Of a stretch of DNA of 5,437 nucleotides, positions 1-5,202 are shown piece by piece. This DNA is from an uncultured Peptostreptococcaceae bacterium (GTDB taxonomy: Bacteria; Bacillota; Clostridia; Tissierellales; Peptoniphilaceae): the NCBI GenBank assembly GCA_945910665.1, contig CAMDZK010000095.1, positions 1-5,437 of the forward strand, written 5' to 3'. The position numbers and the translations under genes were made by a program. The notes beneath the pieces are model-generated. The model saw only the letters and a list, made by a program, of their open reading frames with translations. It was not told the DNA's origin and did no database searches. The number at the start of each line of letters is the position of its first letter. Position 1 is the first letter of the stretch.

Positions 1-1
1 G

Positions 2-274
2 GCGATCAGAGAAGCAAAAGAAGAATTGGGCATCACGCTCAAAGAAGAGAATGCGACATTCTACAAAGTCATCACAGAAGAATCAGTTCACTTTTATATT
101 TTTCTTTTTCGACAAGAGATAGAAGAAATACTTTTGTTACAGTCGGACGAAGTGCAAGCGGTTAAATGGGCGTCGGCCGATGAAATTCTTACAATGGTAA
201 AAGAAGGAACTTTTGTTGATTTGGATTATTACAACGATTTTTTTGGGTTTTCTTGGTTGCAAAACAAGTGTTGA
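2..274 (+). CDS. Nudix hydrolase, C-terminal part (5' end outside window)
   Basis: The reading frame is open from the first complete codon at position 2 to TGA at 272-274, about 90 codons. Its first residues read AIREAKEELGI, whose REAKEELGI (8-34) is the second half of the Nudix box (GX5EX7REUXEEXGU). That half carries the glutamates that bind the divalent metal for hydrolysing nucleoside diphosphates linked to another group. Downstream, the stretch EVQAVKWASADEILTMVKEGTF fits the usual Nudix end, with a conserved W and a 'deI..m...g.f' helix. The TTG at 26 lies inside the Nudix box and is not a real start, because the catalytic box begins upstream of the window. Family membership is well supported, but the substrate cannot be told from this part. 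It is transcribed in the same direction as the clpC operon but lies 450 bases upstream of it, probably in a separate transcript. Confidence 0.85.
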   Translation, partial: AIREAKEELGITLKEENATFYKVITEESVHFYIFLFRQEIEEILLLQSDEVQAVKWASADEILTMVKEGTFVDLDYYNDFFGFSWLQNKC

Positions 275-479
275 TTGCACTTTAAGTATCTTTTGTTAAT
301 GGTTTAGAACAATTTATTTTGGGTACTAGATATCTACAACACTTAAGAGATTTGGAAATCGAGCCTCAATCAGCAGCGGCAGTTGCAGTGTTTCGTTCTA
401 TTTTTGTACAAGAAAGTGGAGCGATTTGTGTTCAGGGATTTTGTCGAATGCTCGATTCAATTTCAGAAAGGAACCTGCA
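275..479 (+). other. Intergenic stretch without a recognised gene; weak open frame 286-483
   Basis: I recognise nothing in this stretch. One plus-strand frame is open from 286 (after TAA at 283-285) to TGA at 481-483. It would encode about 65 residues, including SAAAVAVFRSIFVQES, but has no ATG before 448 and no Shine-Dalgarno before its TTG (319, 352) or GTG (388) codons. A second frame is also open from 347 to 488, so openness alone means little here. The minus strand is broken by stops. The 286-483 frame ends in an ATGA overlap with the next small gene, so it could be the decayed tail of an old gene or a short coupled ORF (ATG at 448 would give only 11 residues). No family could be assigned. 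Confidence 0.3.
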
Positions 480-566
480 ATGAATGAAAAAATAAAATTG
501 TTCGTTACATTAATTCTCGGTATCATCGTGGGTCTTTTACTATCAGGCCTTATTCGAGGATTTTAA
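480..566 (+). CDS. Predicted 28-residue single-pass membrane microprotein
   Basis: This ORF runs from ATG at 480 to TAA at 564-566. AAAGGA at 467-472 lies 7 bases before the ATG, a good Shine-Dalgarno. The other nearby ATG (484) hits a stop after three codons, so 480 is the start. The product begins with a short charged segment (MNEKIK) and then has a continuous hydrophobic helix at residues 7-25. It ends with R26, G27 and F28, which suggests one membrane span. Two GxxxG patterns are present (G14-G18 and G23-G27), a motif common in helix-helix packing. I do not recognise the family. A likely terminator 33 bases downstream separates it from the ctsR promoter, so it probably belongs to the upstream transcript. 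It could instead be a chance ORF or a truncated remnant, but the combination of ribosome binding site and clean hydrophobic helix argues for a translated peptide. Confidence 0.5.
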   Translation: MNEKIKLFVTLILGIIVGLLLSGLIRGF

Positions 567-598
567 ATCCCAAAAATTATATTTTAAGTGTTGATTCT

Positions 599-623
599 GG
601 CTGGTAGTGACACTGGCCTTTTT
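599..623 (+). terminator. Likely weak intrinsic terminator upstream of the ctsR promoter
   Basis: GGCTGGT (599-605) can pair with ACTGGCC (612-618) to form a 7-bp stem with two G-U pairs and a 6-base loop. It is followed directly by five T residues (619-623). Its position, just after the microprotein and just before the ctsR promoter, is where a transcript boundary is expected. The stem is short and the wobble pairs weaken it, so read-through is plausible. Confidence 0.5.
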
Positions 624-625
624 GC

Positions 626-654
626 TTGCAGCAGATGGTAAAAGATGGTATAAT
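626..654 (+). promoter_or_regulatory. SigA-type extended -10 promoter of the ctsR-clpC operon
   Basis: A perfect TATAAT at 649-654 is preceded by TGG (646-648), giving an extended -10 element. TTGCAG at 626-631 lies 17 bases upstream and matches the TTGACA -35 element at only its first three positions, which the extended -10 would compensate. The predicted start of transcription is around 660-662, giving a leader of about 70 bases before ctsR. I saw no clear SigB-type promoter, which B. subtilis has at this locus. Confidence 0.75.
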
Positions 655-659
655 TTGTC

Positions 660-682
660 TAAGTCCACAGAGGGTGGACTTA
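660..682 (+). repeat. Perfect 9-bp inverted repeat at the predicted transcript start
   Basis: TAAGTCCAC (660-668) and GTGGACTTA (674-682) are perfect reverse complements separated by AGAGG. In RNA this would be a stable hairpin at or within a base or two of the 5' end. In DNA it is a palindrome suited to a dimeric regulator. There is no T-run after it, so it is not an intrinsic terminator. It differs in sequence and spacing from the HrcA CIRCE element (9-bp arms, 9-base spacer). Either role, 5' mRNA protection or operator, is an inference. Confidence 0.7.
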
Positions 683-696
683 CTATATCTACATTT

Positions 697-713
697 AGTA
701 AAAGATAGTCAAA
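697..713 (+). promoter_or_regulatory. CtsR operator (heptad direct repeat)
   Basis: AGTAAAA (697-703), GAT (704-706) and AGTCAAA (707-713) fit the known CtsR box RGTCAAA-NAN-RGTCAAA with one mismatch (A for C in the first heptad). It lies about 36-53 bases downstream of the predicted transcription start and ends 6 bases before the ctsR ribosome binding site. CtsR bound here would be expected to block elongation or clearance rather than cover the -10. It supports autoregulation of the whole operon by its first gene product. Confidence 0.8.
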
Positions 714-719
714 GTCAGC

Positions 720-727
720 GGAGGTGA
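720..727 (+). promoter_or_regulatory. ctsR ribosome binding site
   Basis: GGAGGTGA is a full-length Shine-Dalgarno. Two ATG codons follow back to back at 728 and 731. The GGAGG core lies 3 bases from the first and 6 bases from the second, so 731 is the better-placed start. Confidence 0.75.
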
Positions 728-730
728 ATG

Positions 731-1198
731 ATGGCAGGACTTAGTAATCAAATCGAACGCTTTATCCTTCAACTATTAAAAGAGGCGGAAGACGGCGTTT
801 TAGAAATTGGTAGAAATGAAATGGCGCAACAGTTTGGCTGTGCTCCATCACAAATTAACTATGTGCTGACCACCAGGTTCTCTCCCTACAAAGGGTATAC
901 AATAGAGAGCAGACGTGGCGGCGCGGGATACATTCGCATCGTCCGTGTTCAAATGGACGATGATGAAACGCTAAAAAACTTGGTACAAAGTACCATTGGT
1001 GACCAAATTACCAAAGACCGTGCGACCCATATTATTCAAAAGCTTGTGAAAGAGAAAATTGCTCAACCAAAAGAAGGGCAACTCATGCTCCAAGCTATGG
1101 AAGATGTCGCATTAAATAAAGTAAAAGAAGACAGAAACCGAGTACGCGCTGATTTATTGCGCAATATGCTTATGGTCTACTTTCGAACGGAGGGATAA
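731..1198 (+). CDS. ctsR: CtsR, transcriptional repressor of class III stress genes
   Basis: The product is a 155-residue dimeric winged-helix repressor that binds the heptad operator seen upstream and shuts off clp genes until heat or protein damage inactivates it. The start at 731 (MAGLSNQIERF) is preferred over 728 on ribosome-binding-site spacing; using 728 adds one Met. The N-terminal half (about 1-72) holds the helix-turn-helix, including CAPSQINYVLTTRF (37-50). It also holds the wing, ESRRGGAGYIRI (59-70), which carries the conserved arginines that are targets of McsB in other species. The C-terminal half (about 80-155) is the four-helix dimerisation and ClpC-contact domain, ending in RVRADLLRNMLMVYF. 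The length is normal for the family. The oddity is the wing loop: GGAG, where B. subtilis CtsR has four glycines that act as the thermosensor. It is the first gene of the operon, 2 bases before mcsA. Confidence 0.95.
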   Translation: MAGLSNQIERFILQLLKEAEDGVLEIGRNEMAQQFGCAPSQINYVLTTRFSPYKGYTIESRRGGAGYIRIVRVQMDDDETLKNLVQSTIGDQITKDRATHIIQKLVKEKIAQPKEGQLMLQAMEDVALNKVKEDRNRVRADLLRNMLMVYFRTEG

Positions 1199-1200
1199 CT

Positions 1201-1731
1201 ATGAAATGCGATCGCTGTGAAAAAGATGCTCAATTGATGATTCACACCATCGATGCCCACCAAGAAAAAACGACACTCCATTTATGTACAACCTGTGCCC
1301 AAGAACTCTTTATAAAAGGGGCAGGGAATATGGACGAAGAGTTGTTTGCTTATTTTCAAGATAATTTAAAACACATTCTCAGTGGTTTTTTCGAGGAACA
1401 AGAAGAGCAAAAGGAACGAAGATGTTCCCACTGCAATTCCACATTTACAGATATTATTAATTCTGGTCGCTTTGGATGTGACCACTGCTACACAGAATTT
1501 TTCGATAAAGCGAGACAAACCTTAAAAATGGCCCAAGGGACGACAACACACAAAGGGGCTGTCCCAAAAAATTTCACGCCCAGTGCTGAAGAGGAAAGCT
1601 TTGATATTGAGATGCAACTCATGGAAAAACAAGAAGCGCTGGAAGTGTGTATCGCTGAAGAAAATTATGAAGGAGCTGCCGTGCTCCGCGATGAAATGAA
1701 GGAGCTGCAAAAGGCAATTCCAAAGGAGTAA
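1201..1731 (+). CDS. mcsA: McsA, zinc-finger activator of the McsB arginine kinase
   Basis: The product is a 176-residue cytoplasmic protein that activates McsB and is needed for efficient arginine phosphorylation and CtsR release in the species studied. Four CxxC pairs are visible: C3/C6, C29/C32, C75/C78 and C93/C96. They would form two zinc sites, one at the N-terminus and one in the middle. Between them lies a short acidic helix segment (about 44-72). After an unstructured stretch (110-130) comes a UVR motif at about 147-169 (AEENYEGAAVLRDEMKEL at its core), a helical hairpin also found in UvrB and UvrC and in the middle domain of ClpC. The length and motif order match known McsA. GGAGGG at 1189-1194, inside the end of ctsR, lies 6 bases before the ATG. 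All zinc ligands are intact. Confidence 0.93.
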   Translation: MKCDRCEKDAQLMIHTIDAHQEKTTLHLCTTCAQELFIKGAGNMDEELFAYFQDNLKHILSGFFEEQEEQKERRCSHCNSTFTDIINSGRFGCDHCYTEFFDKARQTLKMAQGTTTHKGAVPKNFTPSAEEESFDIEMQLMEKQEALEVCIAEENYEGAAVLRDEMKELQKAIPKE

Positions 1732-1734
1732 ACG

Positions 1735-2784
1735 ATGCCTAAATGGATTACGGAAGGGAAGACAAAACAAAAAGACGTGGTGGTCTCCACCAGAGTTCGT
1801 CTTGCGAGAAATTTACAAGACACCTGTTTTCCCCACCGCACGGAAGCAGAAGAAGCGGAGACAATTAGTCAAGAAATTCAAGTGGCTGTTGAACAGTTAC
1901 CAGGGGCCGATTCATTCGTTCATCAAAGAATGCGAGAAGTGGACCGTTTAACCCGTCGCGTACTCATGGAACAACATTATATTAGCCCGGATTTAATCAA
2001 AAATAAAATGATTTCCGAATATTATTTGTCGGAAAAAGAGAACATGACAATTATGGTCAACGAAGAAGACCATCTTCGCATCCAACAAATTTTGCCTGGA
2101 CTCCAATTGGAAGACTGTTTTGATGCGGTATTTACCATTACAGAACAGCTCGAAGAGCACCTGCCCTTTGCATGGCACAGAGAATTTGGTTATTTGACCG
2201 CTTGTCCCACCAATACTGGGACTGGCCTTCGCGCTTCTGTGATGCTTCATTTGCCAGCTCTTCGATATTCCCAACAACTGAAGGGAATGTTAGATAGCCT
2301 TGGAAAAGTGGGCATCACAAGTCGCGGTATCTATGGAGAAGGGTCAGAAGCCTTAGGCGATCTCTTCCAAATCTCGAATCAACGCACTTTGGGCTACACG
2401 GAAATGGAAGCGGTGGAAAAGCTACAAAAAGTGGTGGAGAGTCTCATTGAACAAGAGAGGCACACCCGAAAAGCCATGATGGAGAGCATGCCTTATGGCG
2501 TGGCAGATGTCATCTTTCGCTCCCTAGGAATTTTAAAATACGCGAGACAGTTGACCGCAGAAGAGACGTTCACGCATTTGTCCCACGTTCGCGCAGGCAT
2601 TTGCATGGGGATTTTATGTCACATGGACGTCCGCGACATCGACAATCTCATGTTTCATATGCAAGAATACACCATTAAACAATATAAAGAACAAGCGAAT
2701 TTAACAGCGCAAGATGAAGTCGTACGGGCGGAGTACGTACGCAGTTATTTTTTAAAGGAGGATGTACATGGCAAACGGCAATGA
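1735..2784 (+). CDS. mcsB: McsB, protein arginine kinase
   Basis: The product is a 349-residue enzyme of the phosphagen-kinase fold that transfers phosphate from ATP to protein arginines, marking CtsR and misfolded proteins for ClpC-ClpP. Recognisable parts in order are the nucleotide-binding STRVRLARN (18-26) and NEEDHLR (109-115) with E111. Next come ACPTNTGTGLRASVM (156-170) with the conserved cysteine C157, and GIYGEGSEALGDLFQISNQ (198-216) with E202. Taking recalled Geobacillus stearothermophilus numbering (E121, C167, E212) at a constant offset of 10, the catalytic set is intact. At the C-terminus the phospho-arginine-sensing motif RDxxRA reads DEVVRA (327-332), so its Arg-Asp pair is replaced. 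The start at 1735 is set by AAAGGAG at 1722-1728, 6 bases upstream. Its last 17 bases overlap clpC. Confidence 0.95.
   Translation: MPKWITEGKTKQKDVVVSTRVRLARNLQDTCFPHRTEAEEAETISQEIQVAVEQLPGADSFVHQRMREVDRLTRRVLMEQHYISPDLIKNKMISEYYLSEKENMTIMVNEEDHLRIQQILPGLQLEDCFDAVFTITEQLEEHLPFAWHREFGYLTACPTNTGTGLRASVMLHLPALRYSQQLKGMLDSLGKVGITSRGIYGEGSEALGDLFQISNQRTLGYTEMEAVEKLQKVVESLIEQERHTRKAMMESMPYGVADVIFRSLGILKYARQLTAEETFTHLSHVRAGICMGILCHMDVRDIDNLMFHMQEYTIKQYKEQANLTAQDEVVRAEYVRSYFLKEDVHGKRQ
2754..2761 (+). promoter_or_regulatory. clpC ribosome binding site inside mcsB
   Basis: AAAGGAGG is a near-perfect Shine-Dalgarno within the last codons of mcsB. It touches the ATG at 2762 with no spacer but lies 6 bases from the ATG at 2768. 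It therefore selects 2768 as the clpC start. Confidence 0.8.
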
Positions 2785-5185
2785 CATCAATATTTTATTA
2801 CGAGAAGCAGCCTCCCAAGCATGGGAGTTAAAACACGAATATATTGGCACCGAGCATTTGCTCTTGGCCTTATTAGAGCAAGATACATTGGCAAAAGAAG
2901 CTCTTGAAGTAGGAGGAGCGAGCTACGATGAAATCAAAGACACGATCGTTCAAATGGTCGGCGAAGGAAAGGCAAAAGTACCACCCGCTGTTCTTACGCC
3001 GCGTGTGAAGCGAATTTTACAAGAAGCAGAAAATGTAGCAAGACGCTTTGGTCACCGGTATTTAGGCACAGAACACGTCCTTTTGGCCTTATTACAAGAG
3101 CGTGATAGCTTTTCTACGGTTCTTTTAAAAGCAAAAGGGGCAGACATCCAAGCAGTACGTGACCATATTTCCATGGCCATTGGAAAAGAAGAGGACGAAC
3201 AGGGAATGCATCAACAATCGCGCTCTGGCGAATCAACTTTAGCGCAATTTAGTAAAAACTTAAATCAAATGGCGGAGGAAGGAAAAATCGACCCGGTGAT
3301 TGGACGCTCCAAAGAAATCGAACGGATTGTGCAAGTTCTTTCTCGTCGTACAAAAAATAATCCCGTCTTAATTGGAGAACCAGGCGTTGGAAAAACGGCA
3401 ATTGCAGAAGGGTTAGCGCAAAAAATCGTCGGCGGCGATGTGCCAGAAATCATGAAGCCAAAAACCGTCGTGAGTTTGGATTTGGCGAGTTTGCTCGCAG
3501 GGACAAAATACCGCGGGGAATTTGAAGAGCGCATCAAAAAAGTAATCGAAGAACTGATGAAAGAAGAAGATATTATTTTGTTTATTGACGAACTCCACAC
3601 CATTGTTGGCGCCGGTGGTGCAGAAGGCGCATTAGATGCGGCAAACATCTTAAAGCCCGTATTAGCACGCGGTGAACTGCAAATTATTGGGGCGACAACC
3701 ATCGACGAATACAGAAAACACATCGAAAAGGATTCTGCACTTGAACGTCGTTTACAACCGATTATGGTGGATGAGCCTTCTGTAGAGGACTCTTTGAAAA
3801 TATTACAAGGTATTCGAGACATTTACGAAGCACACCACAATGTCGTGATTACCGATGAAGCACTAGAAGCTGCTGTGGAATTATCCGACCGCTATTTAAC
3901 GGACCGCTTTTTACCGGATAAGGCAATCGACTTAATCGACGAAGCGGCCAGTATGATTCGCGTGAAGAACTATATTGCACCCAATAATGTAAAAGAATTG
4001 GAAAGTCAATTAGAAGAACTCATCAGTCAAAAAGACAAAGCAGTAGCTGTTCAAGACTTTGAAAAAGCCGCCTCTCTTCGCGATGAAATCAAGAACATTA
4101 AAGAAGAAATGAAAGAAAAAGAAGCGGAATGGAAAAAACAGCAAACGATGAACAAAATGGAAGTTGGCTTCGACGAAATCGCTAAAATTGTCTCCGATTG
4201 GTCCAATGTTCCCGTCACGAAACTCACAGAAGAAGAAAGTAATAAATATTTGCATTTAGACCGAGAATTAAAGGGAAGCGTCATTGGACAAGACAATGCC
4301 ATCGATGCCGTCGCCCATGCGATTAAACGAGCGCGCGTGGGACTAAAAGATCCAAGAAAACCTGTAGGAAGCTTTATTTTTGTGGGACCGACAGGCGTGG
4401 GTAAAACTTACCTAGCAAAACAATTGGCAAAAGAACTCTTTGGTTCAGAAGACGCCATGATTCGTATCGACATGAGTGAGTACATGGAAAAACACAGTGT
4501 TTCTCGTTTGGTTGGTTCGCCTCCAGGATATGTGGGATACGATGAAGGCGGACAACTGACAGAGGCCGTTCGCAGAAAACCATACTCGGTTGTACTTTTT
4601 GACGAAATTGAAAAAGCGCATCCCGATGTTTTCAATATGCTCTTACAAGTGTTGGATGATGGACGCCTAACCGACGGAAAAGGAAAAACAGTAAACTTTA
4701 AAAATACAGTGCTGATTATGACCTCCAACGTGGGAGCTACTCAACTCGATAAGAAAAACACCATTGGATTTGCCAGTGGTGGCGACGAAGAAAAACGTGA
4801 ATACGACCGTATGCGTGAAGTGATCGAAGAAGAACTCAAACGCACCTTCCGCCCAGAGTTTTTAAACCGCGTGGATGATATCATCGTCTTTAGTCGTTTA
4901 GAAAAAGAAAATATCCGTAAAATTGTAGATATTATGGTGAAAGAACTTGTGGCGCGACTCAAAGGATTGGAAATTTCTGTCGAAATGACGGAAGCTGCTG
5001 CAGACCATATTGGACAAACCGGATTTGATAAAGTCTACGGCGCACGTCCGCTGGAAAGAACGCTCCAAAATTTGATTGAAAACCAACTTTCTGAAGAGAT
5101 TCTTGCAGGAAGCATTGCCCGTGAAGATCATATTTTAATCGACGTGGTCGATGATAAAATTGTCTTCAAAAAACAAGAAGCATAA
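2768..5185 (+). CDS. clpC: ClpC, AAA+ unfoldase partner of ClpP
   Basis: The product is an 805-residue hexameric ATP-driven unfoldase that delivers substrates, including arginine-phosphorylated proteins, to ClpP. The start at 2768 (MANGNDINIL) is chosen by ribosome binding site spacing; 2762 would add Met-Tyr. The N-domain (1-140) has two Clp_N repeats, YIGTEHLLLALLEQ and YLGTEHVLLALLQE. Their glutamates (E29 and E102) correspond to the phospho-arginine pocket residues of B. subtilis. D1 has Walker A GEPGVGKT (203-210), pore loop KYRG (247-250), Walker B IILFIDELH (269-277) and arginine fingers near 327-328. The coiled-coil middle domain (about 409-463), including UVR-like QDFEKAASLRDEIKNI, binds adaptors. 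D2 has Walker A GPTGVGKT (540-547), pore loop GYVG, Walker B VVLFDEIEKA (608-617), sensor 2 GARP (758-761) and an IGF tripeptide (666-668) that docks ClpP. All the key motifs listed are intact. It overlaps mcsB by 17 bases, which suggests coupled translation. Confidence 0.97.
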   Translation: MANGNDINILLREAASQAWELKHEYIGTEHLLLALLEQDTLAKEALEVGGASYDEIKDTIVQMVGEGKAKVPPAVLTPRVKRILQEAENVARRFGHRYLGTEHVLLALLQERDSFSTVLLKAKGADIQAVRDHISMAIGKEEDEQGMHQQSRSGESTLAQFSKNLNQMAEEGKIDPVIGRSKEIERIVQVLSRRTKNNPVLIGEPGVGKTAIAEGLAQKIVGGDVPEIMKPKTVVSLDLASLLAGTKYRGEFEERIKKVIEELMKEEDIILFIDELHTIVGAGGAEGALDAANILKPVLARGELQIIGATTIDEYRKHIEKDSALERRLQPIMVDEPSVEDSLKILQGIRDIYEAHHNVVITDEALEAAVELSDRYLTDRFLPDKAIDLIDEAASMIRVKNYIAPNNVKELESQLEELISQKDKAVAVQDFEKAASLRDEIKNIKEEMKEKEAEWKKQQTMNKMEVGFDEIAKIVSDWSNVPVTKLTEEESNKYLHLDRELKGSVIGQDNAIDAVAHAIKRARVGLKDPRKPVGSFIFVGPTGVGKTYLAKQLAKELFGSEDAMIRIDMSEYMEKHSVSRLVGSPPGYVGYDEGGQLTEAVRRKPYSVVLFDEIEKAHPDVFNMLLQVLDDGRLTDGKGKTVNFKNTVLIMTSNVGATQLDKKNTIGFASGGDEEKREYDRMREVIEEELKRTFRPEFLNRVDDIIVFSRLEKENIRKIVDIMVKELVARLKGLEISVEMTEAAADHIGQTGFDKVYGARPLERTLQNLIENQLSEEILAGSIAREDHILIDVVDDKIVFKKQEA

Positions 5186-5190
5186 TCCAG

Positions 5191-5197
5191 AAAGGGA
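5191..5197 (+). promoter_or_regulatory. ftsH ribosome binding site
   Basis: AAAGGGA lies in the 17-base gap after clpC. Two ATG codons follow. The first, at 5199, reaches a stop after three codons (5199-5210). The second, at 5203, is 6 bases from the AAAGGG core and opens the long frame. Confidence 0.7.
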
Positions 5198-5202
5198 AAT
5201 GA

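Noticed and set aside
26..274. Complete 82-residue protein starting at TTG 26
   Set aside because: The frame stays open upstream to the window edge and carries the Nudix REAKEE residues before position 26, so this is the tail of a longer gene.
599..682. HrcA CIRCE element near the promoter
   Set aside because: The palindrome at 660-682 has a 5-base spacer and arms unlike TTAGCACTC; no CIRCE copy is present.
590..727. SigB-dependent second promoter, as in B. subtilis
   Set aside because: I found no GTTTAA-N12-14-GGGTAT-like pair. The only good -10 is the extended TATAAT at 649.
2721..2741. Inverted repeat CGTAC...GTACG just upstream of the clpC ribosome binding site
   Set aside because: The arms are only 5 bases, alternative overlapping pairings exist, and the sequence is explained by mcsB codons for the conserved RAEYVRS stretch.
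2843..3115. Apparent duplicated segment in the 5' part of clpC
   Set aside because: The two GTEHxLLALL stretches are the normal paired Clp_N repeats of the ClpC N-domain, not a recent duplication; the DNA has diverged.
3265..3822. 185-codon open frame on the minus strand inside clpC
   Set aside because: It lies wholly opposite the conserved D1 ATPase region, has a serine-rich composition typical of antisense frames of such genes, and resembles no known protein. The same holds for the shorter minus-strand frames at 1522-1770, 1993-2277 and 4010-5131.
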